64,000 bases of DNA. Source: Oerskovia merdavium (GTDB taxonomy: Bacteria; Actinomycetota; Actinomycetes; Actinomycetales; Cellulomonadaceae). The position numbers and the translations under genes were made by a program. The DNA lies in contig NZ_JACSQF010000003.1 in assembly GCF_014836755.1 (NCBI RefSeq), forward strand, positions 141,389 through 205,388. The letters run 5' to 3'. Within the stretch, counting starts at the first letter, position 1. Every line of letters starts with the position of its first letter. Under the pieces are notes generated by a model, which saw only the letters and a program-made list of their open reading frames with translations, was not told the origin of the DNA and searched no databases. Positions 39,400-49,182 of the stretch are shown piece after piece.

Positions 39400-39432
39400 C
39401 GCCGCACCGGCCCGAAGGGATCGGGTGCGGCG
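39400..39432 (-). terminator. Hairpin between rpsK and rpoA
   Basis: CGCCGCA (39400-39406) with TGCGGCG (39426-39432), and inside CCCGA (39411-39415) with TCGGG (39421-39425). It sits where rpsD normally lies. It could attenuate rpoA relative to the upstream ribosomal genes or form part of an rpoA leader. Confidence 0.45.
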
Positions 39433-39454
39433 CGACGGCGAGCGAAGCGGAAGA

Positions 39455-39859
39455 TCAGACGCGGCGACGCTTCGGGGGGCGGCAGCCGTTGTGAGCCTGA
39501 GGCGTCACGTCCTGGATCGAGCCGACCTCGAGGCCGGTCGCCGTGAGCGAGCGGATCGCGGTCTCGCGACCGGAGCCCGGGCCCTTGACGAAGACGTCGA
39601 CCTTCTTGACGCCGTGCTCCTGGGCGCGGCGAGCCGCGGACTCAGCAGCGAGCTGCGCGGCGAACGGGGTCGACTTGCGCGAGCCCTTGAAGCCGACGTG
39701 GCCGGCGGAGGCCCAGGCGATGACAGCACCCGTCTGGTCCGTGATCGACACGATCGTGTTGTTGAACGTGCTCTTGATGTGAGCCTGGCCGTGAGGGACG
39801 TTCTTCTTGTCCTTGCGGCGCGGCTTGCGAGCCGCGGTGGCGCGAGTCTTGGGAGGCAT
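39455..39859 (-). CDS. rpsK: 30S ribosomal protein S11
   Basis: 134 aa. S11 forms the mRNA platform near the Shine-Dalgarno duplex. [40 protein letters not shown] and [20 protein letters not shown] are present and the end [17 protein letters not shown] is standard. Follows rpsM by about 100 nt. In most bacteria rpsD follows next; here it is absent. Confidence 0.98.
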   Translation of the reverse strand: MPPKTRATAARKPRRKDKKNVPHGQAHIKSTFNNTIVSITDQTGAVIAWASAGHVGFKGSRKSTPFAAQLAAESAARRAQEHGVKKVDVFVKGPGSGRETAIRSLTATGLEVGSIQDVTPQAHNGCRPPKRRRV

Positions 39860-39962
39860 TTCTGAGTTCTCTCCTGGTCTGAGGTGTTCGGACCGGGTCG
39901 GCGTGCGCTGCGCGGGTGAACTCGAGGTTCAGGCGAGCGGCACGCGTTCCACGGACTACTGC

Positions 39963-40337
39963 TTAGCGGGCCTTCTTCTTGCCGGCCACGGTGCGCTTGG
40001 GTCCCTTGCGGGTACGCGCGTTGGTCTTGGTGCGCTGCCCGCGGACGGGCAGGCCGCGGCGGTGACGCAGGCCCTCGTAGCAGCCGATCTCGACCTTGCG
40101 GCGAATGTCAGCGGCCACCTCACGGCGGAGGTCACCCTCGAGCTTGTAGTTGCCCTCGAGGTAGTCACGCAGCGCGACGAGCTCGGTGTCACCGAGGTCC
40201 TTCACGCGAACGTCCGGGGAGATCCCGGTGGCGGCCAGCGTCTGCTGGGCGCGGGTACGGCCGACGCCGTAGATGTAGGTGAGCGCGATCTCGAGCCGCT
40301 TCTCGCGGGGGAGGTCGACGCCGACAAGACGTGCCAT
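39963..40337 (-). CDS. rpsM: 30S ribosomal protein S13
   Basis: 124 aa. S13 sits in the head and touches the P-site tRNA and 5S/23S bridges. [40 protein letters not shown] and the C-terminal [20 protein letters not shown] block with the basic tail [11 protein letters not shown] are as usual. Full length. It is separated from rpmJ by 214 nt that hold several hairpins. Confidence 0.98.
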   Translation of the reverse strand: MARLVGVDLPREKRLEIALTYIYGVGRTRAQQTLAATGISPDVRVKDLGDTELVALRDYLEGNYKLEGDLRREVAADIRRKVEIGCYEGLRHRRGLPVRGQRTKTNARTRKGPKRTVAGKKKAR

Positions 40338-40403
40338 GTGCCTTTCGGCTCCTCTGTACTTCGTTCGGAGGTCTACCGCACCATCTTCCCGCGGAGCTGC
40401 GGG

Positions 40404-40496
40404 CCCCGGCCTCCGAGCCGGGGGTTCCCCTCAGTGGGCCTGTGCGGCCCGACCGTGAGGTTCGTGGTGATGCGCTGGTTGGCACCCGAGGGTGCC
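40404..40496 (-). terminator. Hairpins between rpmJ and rpsM
   Basis: CCCCGGC (40404-40410), loop CTCCGA, GCCGGGG (40417-40423), and GGCACC (40481-40486), loop CGAG, GGTGCC (40491-40496). They fill part of the 214-nt gap and may attenuate or process the infA-rpmJ transcript ahead of rpsM. Confidence 0.45.
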
Positions 40497-40551
40497 GGCG
40501 ACCGGTCCGCTCTCGCGGACCTGGATCACCGTGCGCCGGAGCGCCGGGGAC

Positions 40552-40665
40552 TCAGCCCTGGCGCTGCTTGTGGCGCAGGTTCTCGCAGATCACCATGACG
40601 CGACCGTGCCGGCGGATCACCTTGCACTTGTCGCAGATCTTCTTGACGCTGGGCTTGACCTTCAT
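40552..40665 (-). CDS. rpmJ: 50S ribosomal protein L36
   Basis: 37 aa from the ATG at 40665. Zinc form: C11, C14, C27 and H32 ([20 protein letters not shown]). Upstream in-frame codons in the rpmJ-infA gap are non-coding. It follows infA by 85 nt. Confidence 0.97.
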   Translation of the reverse strand: MKVKPSVKKICDKCKVIRRHGRVMVICENLRHKQRQG

Positions 40666-40750
40666 CAGTCTGTTCCTCCGCCGCCGCACGCACGCGCGGG
40701 CGAACCCAGGCTTGCGGCAGCAGTTGTTTCGAGTGGTGGATTCTTGACGA

Positions 40751-40972
40751 CTACTTGTAGCGGTAGACGATCCGGCCACGGGACAGGTCGTACGGGCTCA
40801 GCTCCACCACCACTCGGTCCTCAGGGAGGATCCGGATGTAGTGCTGTCGCATCTTGCCCGAGATGTGAGCCAGAACCTTGTGCCCGTTGGCCAGCTCCAC
40901 GCGGAACATCGCGTTCGGCAAGGCCTCGACCACGCTGCCCTCGATCTCGATGACACCGTCCTTCTTTGCCAT
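40751..40972 (-). CDS. infA: Translation initiation factor IF-1
   Basis: 73 aa, single OB fold (S1 domain) that blocks the A site of the 30S subunit during initiation. [40 protein letters not shown] and the end [12 protein letters not shown] are invariant in the family. First gene of the segment infA-rpmJ-rpsM-rpsK-rpoA-rplQ; ATG at 40972 with AGGATAT upstream. Confidence 0.98.
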   Translation of the reverse strand: MAKKDGVIEIEGSVVEALPNAMFRVELANGHKVLAHISGKMRQHYIRILPEDRVVVELSPYDLSRGRIVYRYK

Positions 40973-41321
40973 ATCCTCCGCTAACTCTCGTCTGAACTGC
41001 TTCCCACGCACCCGTGCTCTACGAGGACCGGTGAGTGGACGTCGTGTGTGGTCCGGCCCGTCGTCGGTCAGTTCGACTCGCACGGGAAACGCGGACTACA
41101 CCCAGCGGACTATCCTACGGCATGGATCACCGCGAGGGAACCGCAGGGTTGTGCACCCCGTCACCGTGCTGCGCGGTGCGCGGTGCGCGGTGCGCGGTGC
41201 TTGGTGCTCGGGCGAGCGACGGCTCGCCCGACGGCCGACGGCCCGCCCGGACCATGAAGGGCGGGACGGGCCGGGTCTGACGCCGGCCCACGCCTGGGCG
41301 GGGGCTGGCTGAACAGGGCCG
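40973..41321. other. infA upstream region with tandem repeat
   Basis: About 350 nt without a credible gene. It holds four copies of the heptamer GCGCGGT plus GC (41171-41200) and, on the minus strand, a -10-like TAGGAT at 41112-41117, about 140 nt before infA, with no good -35. Sequence near 41210-41290 is GC-rich and can pair weakly as a map terminator. Confidence 0.5.
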
Positions 41322-42158
41322 TCAGGCGTCGAGCGGGGCGATCGTGACACCGAGCTCGGCGAGCTTGGCCGCACCGCCGTCAGGGGCCGTCAGGACCCAG
41401 ATCCCGTCCTCGAGGATCGCGACGCTGTGCTCCCAGTGAGCAGCACGGGCGCCGTCGTCGGTCACGACCGTCCAGTCGTCCTCGAGAACCTGCGTGAACC
41501 GCTCGCCACGCGTCACCATCGGCTCGATCGCGAGGCACATGCCCGGCTTGAGCCGAGGGCCGCGCTCCCGCGTCCGGTAGTTCAGGACGTCCGGCGGCTG
41601 GTGCATCGAGGTACCGATGCCGTGGCCGACGTACTCCTCGATGATCCCGTACGCGACGCCGTCCGCGGCAGCCGAGGCCTCGATCGAGTCCTCGACCGCG
41701 TTCCCGACGTCGCCCAGCCGCTCACCCGTGGCCAGCGCGGCGATGCCCGCCCAGAGCGCCCGTTCGGTCGCCTCGACGAGCGCGAGGTCCGCTGCGTCGG
41801 CCTCCGGCAGCACGAACGAGAACGCGGAGTCCCCGTGCCAGCCGTCGACGATCGCGCCGCAGTCGACCGAGACCACGTCGCCCGGGAGGAGCTCGCGCGT
41901 CCCGGGGATACCGTGCACGACCTCGTCGTTCACCGAGACGCAGAGCGTCGCCGGGTAGCCGTGGTATCCCAGGAACGACGGGGTGGCACCGGCGTCGCCG
42001 ATGACAGCCGCCGCCAGGGCGTCCAGGTCCGCGGTCGTCATGCCGGGACGCACCGCCGAGCGGACCGTGGCGAGCGCGTCAGCGACCACCAGGCCCGCCC
42101 GGCGCATGGTGCGCACCTGGTCGACCGTCTTGTACTCGATCTTCTCGCGACCGAACAC
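41322..42158 (-). CDS. map: Methionine aminopeptidase, type I
   Basis: 278 aa from the GTG at 42158 (MFGREKIEYKTVDQVRTMRR); a TTG at 42170 would add four residues, but the family usually starts MFGR. Removes the initiator methionine. Metal and active-site residues are in VHGIPG, SVDCGAIVDGWHGDSAFSF, YVGHGIGTSMHQPP, CLAIEPMVTRGE and VTDDGARAAHWEHSVAI. The extra-long loop is minor. It follows adk by about 20 nt; secY-adk-map is a common order. Confidence 0.96.
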   Translation of the reverse strand: MFGREKIEYKTVDQVRTMRRAGLVVADALATVRSAVRPGMTTADLDALAAAVIGDAGATPSFLGYHGYPATLCVSVNDEVVHGIPGTRELLPGDVVSVDCGAIVDGWHGDSAFSFVLPEADAADLALVEATERALWAGIAALATGERLGDVGNAVEDSIEASAAADGVAYGIIEEYVGHGIGTSMHQPPDVLNYRTRERGPRLKPGMCLAIEPMVTRGERFTQVLEDDWTVVTDDGARAAHWEHSVAILEDGIWVLTAPDGGAAKLAELGVTIAPLDA

Positions 42159-42180
42159 GTCTCGCCCCAACCGTCCCGGG

Positions 42181-42798
42181 TCAGCCGACGAGAGGCGCGA
42201 GCGCCTCGACGAGACGCGAGGTCACGTCGTCGATCTCACCGATACCGTCGACCTGGGCGAGCAGACCGCGCTCGGCGTAGGCGGAGGTGAGCGGAGCCGT
42301 CTGCTCGGCGTAGATGTCCAGACGGCGGGCGATCGCCTCCTCGGTGTCGTCCTCGCGACCTTCGATCTCGGCGCGCTTGCGCAGACGAGCGAGGAGCTCG
42401 TCGCGGTCCGCGGTGAGCTCGAGGACGGCATCCAGCCGGACGCCGAGGTCCGCGAGGATCTCGTCGAGCTCGACGACCTGCGCCGCGTTGCGCGGGTAGC
42501 CGTCGAGGATGAAGCCGCGCGCCACGTCGTCCTGAGCGAGACGGTCACGGACCATCTCGTTCGTCACGGAGTCCGGGACGAGCTCACCCTTCGCGGTGTA
42601 CTCCTGAACGAGCCTGCCCAGCTCGGTGCCGCCCTTGATGTTCGCACGGAAGATGTCGCCCGTGGAGATCGCAGGGATGCCGTAGTGCTCCGCCAGGCGC
42701 GCCGCCTGGGTGCCCTTGCCTGCACCCTGGGGACCCATGATGATCAGGCGAGCGGAGCCCTCCGCGGAGGACGCTGCAGTGGGAGTCGATTCGGTCAA
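42181..42798 (-). CDS. adk: Adenylate kinase
   Basis: 205 aa. Interconverts ATP+AMP and 2 ADP. P-loop MGPQGAGKGTQAARLAEHYG, STGDIFRANIKGGTELGRLV, FILDGYPRNAAQ and the AMP-binding arginines in ARLRKRAEIEGREDDTEEAI. The LID domain is the short form without zinc cysteines. The start is TTG at 42798, overlapping the secY stop (TTGA), and adds about 15 residues before the usual N-terminal strand. Confidence 0.96.
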   Translation of the reverse strand: MTESTPTAASSAEGSARLIIMGPQGAGKGTQAARLAEHYGIPAISTGDIFRANIKGGTELGRLVQEYTAKGELVPDSVTNEMVRDRLAQDDVARGFILDGYPRNAAQVVELDEILADLGVRLDAVLELTADRDELLARLRKRAEIEGREDDTEEAIARRLDIYAEQTAPLTSAYAERGLLAQVDGIGEIDDVTSRLVEALAPLVG

Positions 42799-44090
42799 CG
42801 CAAGAACCCTTCGTAGTGACGCTGCTGCAGCTGCGAGTCGATCTGCTTGACCGTCTCGAGGCCGACGCCCACGACGATGAGGATCGAGCTACCGCCGAAC
42901 GGGATGTTCGTGCTCACCCCCAGCAGGACGAGGACGAGCGTCGGGATGAGCGCAACGAGCGCGAGGTAGATGGCACCCGCAGAGGTGATGCGGGTGATGA
43001 CGTAGTCCAGGTACTCCGCCGTCGGCCGGCCGGCACGGATGCCGGGGATGAAGCCGCCGTACTTCTTCATGTTGTCGGCGACCTCGTCCGGGTTGAACGT
43101 GATGGCCGTGTAGAAGAAGCAGAAGAAGACGATCAGGAGCACGTAGATCGAGATGTGGATCGGCGAGGCCGGGTCCGCGAGGTACTTCGAGACCCACTGG
43201 ACCCATCCGGCCGTCGCGTCGCCGAACTGGGCGATGAGGCCGGGGACCGCGAGCAGCGACGACGCGAAGATGACGGGGATGACACCCGACATGTTGATCT
43301 TGATGGGGATGTAGGTGCTGGAGCCGCCGTACATCTTGCGTCCGACCATGCGCTTCGCGTACTGCACCGGCACTCTGCGCTGGGACTGCTCGACGAAGAC
43401 GACGAGCCCGATGACCAGGATGATGACCGCGATCATGATGGTGAAGTTCACGGCGCCGTTGGCGCCACCCGCGATGGACCACAGCGCCGTGGGGAAGCTG
43501 GCGGCGATCGAGGTGAAGATGAGGAGCGACATGCCGTTGCCGACGCCGCGCTCCGAGATCAGCTCACCGAGCCACATGATCAGACCGGTACCGGCGGTCA
43601 TGGTGATCACCATGAGGGCCGAGGTCATGAAGCTGTCGTTCGGGATGACCTCGACCGGGCAGTTCGGGAAGAGGAAGCCGCTGCGGGCAGTGGTGATCAC
43701 CGTCGTGGACTGCAGGATCGCGAGAGCGATGGTCAGGTAGCGCGTGTACTGCGTGAGCTTCGCGGTACCGGACTGGCCTTCCTTGTGCAGCGCCTCGAAG
43801 TGAGGGATGACCACGCGGAGCAGCTGCACGATGATGCTCGCGGTGATGTACGGCATGATGCCGAGCGCGAAGATCGAGAGCTGGAGCAGAGCTCCACCGC
43901 TGAACAGGTTGACCATTCCGAGGAGGTCGTTCTGCCCCTGGGAATCAATGCACTGCTGGACGTTGGCATAGTCCACGCCGGGGGTAGGGATGAACGAGCC
44001 CACACGGAAGATCGCCATGATGGCGATCGTGAACAGCAGCTTGCGCCGCAGGTCAGGTGTCCGGAAAGCCCGGGCGAATGCGCTGAGCAC
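42795..44090 (-). CDS. secY: Preprotein translocase subunit SecY
   Basis: 431 aa, the ten-helix channel of the Sec translocon. Opens MLSAFARAFRTPDLRRKLLF; the plug helix region and PGVDYANVQQCIDSQGQNDL, LPITFASSLL-like VIPVIFASSLLAVPGL, and YFYTAITFNPDEVADNMKKY-like block FYTAITFNPDEVADNMKKYG, GFIPGIRAGRPTAEYLDYVI are present. GTG start at 44090 with AGGAGG. It begins its own unit after the rplO terminator and overlaps adk. Confidence 0.97.
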   Translation of the reverse strand: MLSAFARAFRTPDLRRKLLFTIAIMAIFRVGSFIPTPGVDYANVQQCIDSQGQNDLLGMVNLFSGGALLQLSIFALGIMPYITASIIVQLLRVVIPHFEALHKEGQSGTAKLTQYTRYLTIALAILQSTTVITTARSGFLFPNCPVEVIPNDSFMTSALMVITMTAGTGLIMWLGELISERGVGNGMSLLIFTSIAASFPTALWSIAGGANGAVNFTIMIAVIILVIGLVVFVEQSQRRVPVQYAKRMVGRKMYGGSSTYIPIKINMSGVIPVIFASSLLAVPGLIAQFGDATAGWVQWVSKYLADPASPIHISIYVLLIVFFCFFYTAITFNPDEVADNMKKYGGFIPGIRAGRPTAEYLDYVITRITSAGAIYLALVALIPTLVLVLLGVSTNIPFGGSSILIVVGVGLETVKQIDSQLQQRHYEGFLR

Positions 44091-44226
44091 CTATCCTCCT
44101 GGCCCGCTCGAGGCGGGATGTCGTGTCGCCGGGGTTCGGCGAGATGTGACGCACCCGGCACGGGACGCCACTGGGCACCTTAGCCGCTGCGCCGCGATGG
44201 ACGGCAATTTGAGACAACCGGCAGTG

Positions 44227-44256
44227 ATTCTACGTTCCCCCGAGCGAGGCTGGCAC
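44227..44256 (-). promoter_or_regulatory. secY-adk-map promoter candidate
   Basis: -10 TAGAAT (44232-44227) with a weak -35 GTGCCA (44256-44251) and an 18-nt spacer on the minus strand, just after the rplO terminator; predicted leader about 130 nt. Confidence 0.45.
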
Positions 44257-44279
44257 CGGCTACCACGCCTCTAGACGCA

Positions 44280-44316
44280 GACAGGGCCGACAGCGCATAG
44301 CGCTATCGGCCCTGTC
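44280..44316 (-). terminator. spc operon terminator after rplO
   Basis: 17-nt arms at 44280-44296 and 44300-44316 with one mismatch and loop ATA, starting 8 nt after the rplO stop codon. It splits the spc ribosomal genes from secY-adk-map. Confidence 0.8.
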
Positions 44317-44323
44317 CTTCGTA

Positions 44324-44896
44324 TCAGTTCTCCGAGATGGAGCCACCGGCCGCAAGGATCTTGTCCTTGGCGGAACCAGAGAGCGCGTCGACCGCGACCT
44401 CGAGCTTGACGGTGATCTCACCCGTGCCGAGCACCTTGACGAGCTCGCCCTTGCGGACGGCTCCCTTGGCGACCAGGTCCTCGACGGTGACGGAGCCACC
44501 CTCGGGGTACAGCGCGGAGAGCTTGTCCAGGTTCACGACCTGGTACTCCGTGCGGAACGGGTTCTTGAAGCCACGAAGCTTGGGCAGACGCATGTGCAGC
44601 GGCATCTGACCACCCTCGAAACGCTCCGGCACCTGGTAACGAGCCTTCTGGCCCTTGGTACCACGGCCGGCCGTCTTACCCTTCGACGCCTCACCACGAC
44701 CCACACGGGTCTTGGCCTTCTTGGCGCCGGGGGCCGGACGGAGGTGGTGCACCTTCAGGGTGCCACCAGCGCCGACGGTCTGCTGAGCCTCGGCCTTAGG
44801 GGCCTCGGCGACAGCAGCCTTCTTGGCAGGAGCCTTCTTCTTGGGAGCGTCGGTCGAAGCCTCGACCGCGGTCTCCTTCTTGGCCTTCTCAGCCAT
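44324..44896 (-). CDS. rplO: 50S ribosomal protein L15
   Basis: 190 aa from the ATG at 44896, which has GAGGAGG upstream; a GTG at 44902 overlapping the rpmD stop would add two residues. Core from about residue 47: [60 protein letters not shown]. About 45 extra N-terminal residues are Lys/Ala/Glu-rich ([20 protein letters not shown]), absent in most bacteria and probably flexible. Confidence 0.97.
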   Translation of the reverse strand: MAEKAKKETAVEASTDAPKKKAPAKKAAVAEAPKAEAQQTVGAGGTLKVHHLRPAPGAKKAKTRVGRGEASKGKTAGRGTKGQKARYQVPERFEGGQMPLHMRLPKLRGFKNPFRTEYQVVNLDKLSALYPEGGSVTVEDLVAKGAVRKGELVKVLGTGEITVKLEVAVDALSGSAKDKILAAGGSISEN

Positions 44897-44898
44897 GA

Positions 44899-45081
44899 TC
44901 ACTCGACCTCCTCAACGGCGACGAGGTGCGCCACCGTTGCGACCATGCCGCGGATCTCCGGGCGGTCCTCCTTCACGGCGGTGTCGCCGATCCGCTTGAG
45001 GCCCAGAGTGCGCAGCGTGTCGCGCTGATTCTGCTTGCCGCCGATGGCGGACTTCGTCTGGGTCACCTTGAGTCGAGCCAT
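44899..45081 (-). CDS. rpmD: 50S ribosomal protein L30
   Basis: 60 aa ([20 protein letters not shown]). Compact ferredoxin-like fold at the 5S side of the large subunit. [19 protein letters not shown] and [16 protein letters not shown] are typical. The ATG overlaps the rpsE stop by one base (TGATG). Confidence 0.97.
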   Translation of the reverse strand: MARLKVTQTKSAIGGKQNQRDTLRTLGLKRIGDTAVKEDRPEIRGMVATVAHLVAVEEVE

Positions 45082-45737
45082 CACGCACCTACCCCAGCTG
45101 CACGTGCACGCAGGAGGGCGGCCGGAGCCACTGCCTCGAGCGGCAGGCCACGGCGCGCTGCAACAGCCTCAGGCTGCTCCAGGTTGCGCAGTGCCTCGAC
45201 CGTTGCGTGCACGATGTTGATCGCGTTGGACGAACCGAGCGACTTGCTCAGGACGTCGTGGATGCCCGCGCACTCCAGCACGGCGCGCACCGGTCCACCG
45301 GCGATAACACCGGTACCCGGAGCGGCCGGACGCAGGAAGACGACACCGGCGGCTGCCTCGCCCTGGATGGGGTGAGGGATGGTGCCCTGGATGCGGGGAA
45401 CCTTGAAGAAGTTCTTCTTGGCTTCCTCGACACCCTTGGCGATCGCCGCGGGAACTTCCTTCGCCTTGCCGTAGCCGACACCGACGGTACCGTCACCATC
45501 GCCCACCACGACGAGCGCGGTGAAGCTGAAGCGACGGCCGCCCTTGACGACCTTGGACACGCGGTTGATGGTGACGACGCGCTCGACGAAGGCGTTCTTC
45601 TCGGCGGCGTCACCACGGCGACCGTCACCCCGACGACCGTCGCGACGAGCGTCGCCCCGGCCTCCGGAGTTGCGGTCGGTCGACTCGTTGGCGGCACCCG
45701 TAGGGGCGCCGGTGCTGCTGCGCTGCCCTGCAGCCAT
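45081..45737 (-). CDS. rpsE: 30S ribosomal protein S5
   Basis: 218 aa. Double-stranded RNA-binding fold [20 protein letters not shown] and [20 protein letters not shown], then [21 protein letters not shown]5 is involved in mRNA helicase activity and decoding accuracy. The first 50 residues are Gly/Arg/Asp-rich with repeats of RRDG and RRGD before the core, an actinobacterial type of extension. It is followed by rpmD. Confidence 0.97.
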   Translation of the reverse strand: MAAGQRSSTGAPTGAANESTDRNSGGRGDARRDGRRGDGRRGDAAEKNAFVERVVTINRVSKVVKGGRRFSFTALVVVGDGDGTVGVGYGKAKEVPAAIAKGVEEAKKNFFKVPRIQGTIPHPIQGEAAAGVVFLRPAAPGTGVIAGGPVRAVLECAGIHDVLSKSLGSSNAINIVHATVEALRNLEQPEAVAARRGLPLEAVAPAALLRARAAGVGA

Positions 45738-45789
45738 CAGAGAATCCTTTGCTTCCGTACCGTGTACACGGTGGTGGTTTCGGCCATCA

Positions 45790-46161
45790 TCACAGGGACA
45801 GACCGCCTTCGCGGGCCCCGTCGGCGACTGCAGCCACCCGGCCGTGGTACTTGTTGCCACCGCGGTCGAAGACGACCGAGTCGACGCCAGCGGCCTTGGC
45901 ACGCTCTGCGACGAGCTCGCCGACCTTGCGGGCCTTCGCGCTCTTGTCGCCCTCGAGCGACCGCAGGTCGCCCTCGATGGTCGAAGCGGAAGCAACGGTC
46001 TGGCCGATCGTGTCGTCCACGATCTGCGCCGTGATGTGGCGCGCGGAGCGCGTCACCACGAGGCGGGGACGAGCAGCCGTGCCGGCAATCTTCTTGCGCA
46101 GGCGGAGGTGGCGGCGCTTGCGCGAGACCGCCTTGCCCTTGCCGAGAACCTTGAGAGCCAT
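45790..46161 (-). CDS. rplR: 50S ribosomal protein L18
   Basis: 123 aa. Binds 5S r[75 protein letters not shown] and [20 protein letters not shown] match the family. Follows rplF by 2 nt. Confidence 0.98.
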   Translation of the reverse strand: MALKVLGKGKAVSRKRRHLRLRKKIAGTAARPRLVVTRSARHITAQIVDDTIGQTVASASTIEGDLRSLEGDKSAKARKVGELVAERAKAAGVDSVVFDRGGNKYHGRVAAVADGAREGGLSL

Positions 46162-46163
46162 CG

Positions 46164-46700
46164 TTACTTACCAGCCTTTCCGACCTTGCGGCGGACGACC
46201 TCGCCGGCGTACCGCACACCCTTGCCCTTGTACGGCTCGGGCTTGCGGATCTTGCGGATGTTCGCAGCGACCTCGCCGACCTGCTGCTTGTCGATGCCCG
46301 CGACCGAGAACTTGGTCGGGGACTCGACAGCGAAGGTGATACCAGCGGGCGCGGACACCACGACGGGGTGGCTGAAGCCCAGAGCGAACTCCAGGTCAGT
46401 GCCCTTCGCGGTCACGCGGTAACCGGTACCGACGATCTCGAGCTTCTTCTCGTAGCCCTCGGTGACACCAGTCACCAGGTTCGCGAGAAGCGTGCGGGTC
46501 AGGCCGTGCAGAGCGCGAGATGAACGCTCTTCGTTGGGGCGCGTCACCACGAGGGTGGAGGCGTCCTGGGAGACCTCGATGGGGGCGGGGATGGTGTGCT
46601 CCAAGGAACCCTTCGGGCCCTTGACCGTCACCAGTGCGCCGCTGATCGTGACATCCACTCCGGCGGGAACCGGAACGGGGATCTTGCCGATACGAGACAT
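46164..46700 (-). CDS. rplF: 50S ribosomal protein L6
   Basis: 178 aa, two related domains. [60 protein letters not shown] and [41 protein letters not shown]6 contacts the sarcin-ricin loop region. Confidence 0.98.
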   Translation of the reverse strand: MSRIGKIPVPVPAGVDVTISGALVTVKGPKGSLEHTIPAPIEVSQDASTLVVTRPNEERSSRALHGLTRTLLANLVTGVTEGYEKKLEIVGTGYRVTAKGTDLEFALGFSHPVVVSAPAGITFAVESPTKFSVAGIDKQQVGEVAANIRKIRKPEPYKGKGVRYAGEVVRRKVGKAGK

Positions 46701-46720
46701 GGCGTATCTCTCCTTTCCGA

Positions 46721-47119
46721 TTACCAGACGTAGGCGAGGACTTCTCCGCCCACGCCCTTCTTGGCTGCCTGACGGTCGGTCAGGAGGCCGGAGGACGTGG
46801 ACAGGATCGCCACGCCGAGGCCACCGAGAACCTTGGGCAGGTTGGTCGACTTCGCGTACACACGCAGGCCGGGCTTCGACACGCGGCGCACGCCAGCAAG
46901 GGAGCGCTCACGGTTCGGGCCGAACTTCAGCTGGATCGTGAGGTACTTGCCCACGGGGGCGTCCTCGACGGTCCAGCCGGAGATGTAGCCCTCGGCCTGC
47001 AGGATCTCAGCAATGTGCGACTTCAGCTTCGAGAACGGCATCTGAACCGTCTCGTGGTAAGCCGAGTTCGCGTTACGCAGACGGGTCAGCATGTCTGCGA
47101 TCGGGTCGGTCATCGTCAT
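46721..47119 (-). CDS. rpsH: 30S ribosomal protein S8
   Basis: 132 aa. [40 protein letters not shown] and the end [27 protein letters not shown]8 binds helix 21 of 16S rRNA and in E. coli represses spc translation. GTG/ATG starts with conserved MTMTD. Confidence 0.98.
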   Translation of the reverse strand: MTMTDPIADMLTRLRNANSAYHETVQMPFSKLKSHIAEILQAEGYISGWTVEDAPVGKYLTIQLKFGPNRERSLAGVRRVSKPGLRVYAKSTNLPKVLGGLGVAILSTSSGLLTDRQAAKKGVGGEVLAYVW

Positions 47120-47195
47120 TGGGCTTCAGCCCTTCCTCGCCGGGGTATCTGGCCGGTTCCCCGTGGGGAACCGTGCCAGACCTACGACGTAGTTG

Positions 47196-47381
47196 TTACC
47201 AGCTGCTCTTGGTGACGCCGGGAAGCTCGCCACGGTGTGCCATCTCGCGAACGCAGATACGGCACAGGCCGAACTTGCGGTACACGGAGTGCGGGCGACC
47301 GCACTTCTGGCAGCGAGTGTAGGCGCGAACCGCGAACTTAGGCTTTGCGGCTGCCTTGTTGACCAGGGCCTTCTTCGCCAT
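47196..47381 (-). CDS. rpsN: 30S ribosomal protein S14 type Z
   Basis: 61 aa. Zinc-binding short form with C24, C27, C40 and C43 ([20 protein letters not shown]). Zinc-free paralogues often replace it under zinc limitation; none is in this window. Confidence 0.97.
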   Translation of the reverse strand: MAKKALVNKAAAKPKFAVRAYTRCQKCGRPHSVYRKFGLCRICVREMAHRGELPGVTKSSW

Positions 47382-47382
47382 A

Positions 47383-47955
47383 TCAGTTCTGCTCCTTGAA
47401 GGGGAAGCCGAGACGGCGCAGCAGAGAGCGGCCCTCGTCATCGGTCGTCGCCGTCGTCACGATCGTGATGTCCATACCGCGGACGCGATCGATCTTGTCC
47501 TGGTCGATCTCGTGGAACATCGACTGCTCCGTAAGACCGAAGGTGTAGTTGCCGTGTCCGTCGAACTGCTTGGGCGACAGGCCGCGGAAGTCGCGGATAC
47601 GCGGCAGTGCGATGGACAGCAGGCGGTCGAGGAACTCCCACATGCGCTCGCCGCGCAGCGTGACGTGCGCGCCGATCGGCATGCCCTCACGCAGCTTGAA
47701 CTGAGCGATGGACTTGCGGGCCTTGGTGACCTGCGGCTTCTGGCCGGTGATGGCCGAGAGGTCGCGGATGGCACCTTCGATGAGCTTCGAGTCCTTGGCC
47801 GCGTCGCCGACACCCATGTTGACGACGATCTTCGTCAGTCGTGCAACCTGGTTGACGTTCTCGTGGCCGAACTCCTCGAGGAGCCCGGCGACGATCTCGT
47901 CGCGGTAGCGCTGCTTGAGACGCGCGATCTCCGGGGCTTGCAGTTCAGTGCTCAT
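47383..47955 (-). CDS. rplE: 50S ribosomal protein L5
   Basis: 190 aa. Binds 5S rRNA with L18 and L25. [60 protein letters not shown] and [20 protein letters not shown] are conserved. Its ATG overlaps the rplX stop by one base. Confidence 0.98.
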   Translation of the reverse strand: MSTELQAPEIARLKQRYRDEIVAGLLEEFGHENVNQVARLTKIVVNMGVGDAAKDSKLIEGAIRDLSAITGQKPQVTKARKSIAQFKLREGMPIGAHVTLRGERMWEFLDRLLSIALPRIRDFRGLSPKQFDGHGNYTFGLTEQSMFHEIDQDKIDRVRGMDITIVTTATTDDEGRSLLRRLGFPFKEQN

Positions 47956-48296
47956 CAGATGTCCTTACCGGAACGCTTGGCGACGCGCACGCGGACGTTA
48001 CGCGTACGGCCGTCACGCTCGACCTCTTCGGTGCGGTACCCGACGCGGGTGCCCTTCTTGGTCTCCGGGTCGACGACCATCACGTTGCTCACGTGGATCG
48101 GCGCCTCGACGACCTCGATGCCACCGGTACGCGTCCCGCGCTGGGACTGACCCACCTTGGTGTGCTTCGTGACGCGGTTGATGCCCTCGACGATCACGCG
48201 GTCGGAGTCCGTGAGGACCTCGAGCACGCGACCCTGCTGGGTACGGTCCTTGCCAGAGATGACGACCACCAGGTCGCCCTTCTTGATCTTCGCCAT
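47955..48296 (-). CDS. rplX: 50S ribosomal protein L24
   Basis: 113 aa, an assembly-initiating protein with a KOW motif ([20 protein letters not shown]). [40 protein letters not shown] and a basic end. Follows rplN by 2 nt. Confidence 0.98.
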   Translation of the reverse strand: MAKIKKGDLVVVISGKDRTQQGRVLEVLTDSDRVIVEGINRVTKHTKVGQSQRGTRTGGIEVVEAPIHVSNVMVVDPETKKGTRVGYRTEEVERDGRTRNVRVRVAKRSGKDI

Positions 48297-48298
48297 GT

Positions 48299-48667
48299 TC
48301 AGAGCACCTCCGGAGCCAGCGAGATGATCTTCATGAACCGCTTGTCACGCAGCTCGCGGCCCACGGGGCCGAAGATGCGCGTGCCACGAGGCTCGCCGTC
48401 GTTCTTGAGGATCACGGCCGCGTTCTCGTCAAACTTGATGTAGGAACCGTCCGGACGACGACGCTCCTTGGCGGTGCGGACGATGACCGCCTTCACGACA
48501 TCGCCCTTCTTCACGTTGCCGCCGGGGATAGCGTCCTTGACGGTTGCGACGATGACGTCGCCGATTCCGGCGTAGCGACGGCCCGAACCACCGAGAACAC
48601 GGATGCAGAGAATCTCCTTGGCACCCGTGTTGTCGGCGACGCGAAGTCGCGACTCCTGCTGGATCAT
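48299..48667 (-). CDS. rplN: 50S ribosomal protein L14
   Basis: 122 aa, a beta-barrel at the subunit interface. [60 protein letters not shown] and [20 protein letters not shown]. First gene of the spc part, separated from rpsQ by about 200 nt with two hairpins. Confidence 0.98.
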   Translation of the reverse strand: MIQQESRLRVADNTGAKEILCIRVLGGSGRRYAGIGDVIVATVKDAIPGGNVKKGDVVKAVIVRTAKERRRPDGSYIKFDENAAVILKNDGEPRGTRIFGPVGRELRDKRFMKIISLAPEVL

Positions 48668-48796
48668 TTAGTGAACTCCTGTCGTCGAGCCGGTTCTCGC
48701 TGAGCGAGCCTTGCCGAACGGATAGCTGTCAGTGCCGGGTCCCTTGCGGGTGAACCGGCCAGGTGCGGCGGGGTCCCGCCGCCCTGTCTACTGGTT

Positions 48797-48856
48797 GCCG
48801 CACCTTGGTGCGGCCCGAGACCGGTCGTGACGGACGGGACCCCCGCCCGTCACGAC
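48797..48856 (-). terminator. Hairpins at the S10/spc border
   Basis: 15-nt arms 48824-48838 and 48842-48856 with one mismatch, 17 nt after the rpsQ stop, then a second hairpin with 7-bp arms (48797-48803 and 48808-48814). Read as the S10 operon terminator; the remaining 130 nt before rplN should hold the spc promoter, which I could not identify. Confidence 0.65.
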
Positions 48857-48872
48857 CTGGTAGGCGCAGGGC

Positions 48873-49175
48873 CTACTTGGCCTTCTCGAGGATCTCCACC
48901 AGGCGCCACCGCTTGGTCGCGGACAGCGGGCGGGTCTCCATGATAAGGACGAGGTCACCGACGCCGGCAGCATTCTGCTCGTCGTGGACCTTGACCTTGC
49001 TCGTGCGCCGGATGACCTTGCCGTAGAGCGGGTGCTTGACCCGGTCCTCGACCTCGATCACGACGGTCTTGTCCATCTTGTCGCTCACCACGTAGCCGCG
49101 CCGCGTCTTGCGGTTGGCGCGCTGGTCAGCGGCCGTCTCGGTCACCGGTGCGGCGTTCGTTGCGTTCTCGCTCAT
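48873..49175 (-). CDS. rpsQ: 30S ribosomal protein S17
   Basis: 100 aa from the ATG at 49175, with GAGG five bases upstream; a GTG at 49190 would add five residues but lies inside the end of rpmC. OB-fold core: [60 protein letters not shown] [15 protein letters not shown]. About 20 residues before the core are polar. Last gene of the S10 segment. Confidence 0.97.
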   Translation of the reverse strand: MSENATNAAPVTETAADQRANRKTRRGYVVSDKMDKTVVIEVEDRVKHPLYGKVIRRTSKVKVHDEQNAAGVGDLVLIMETRPLSATKRWRLVEILEKAK

Positions 49176-49182
49176 TCCAGCC

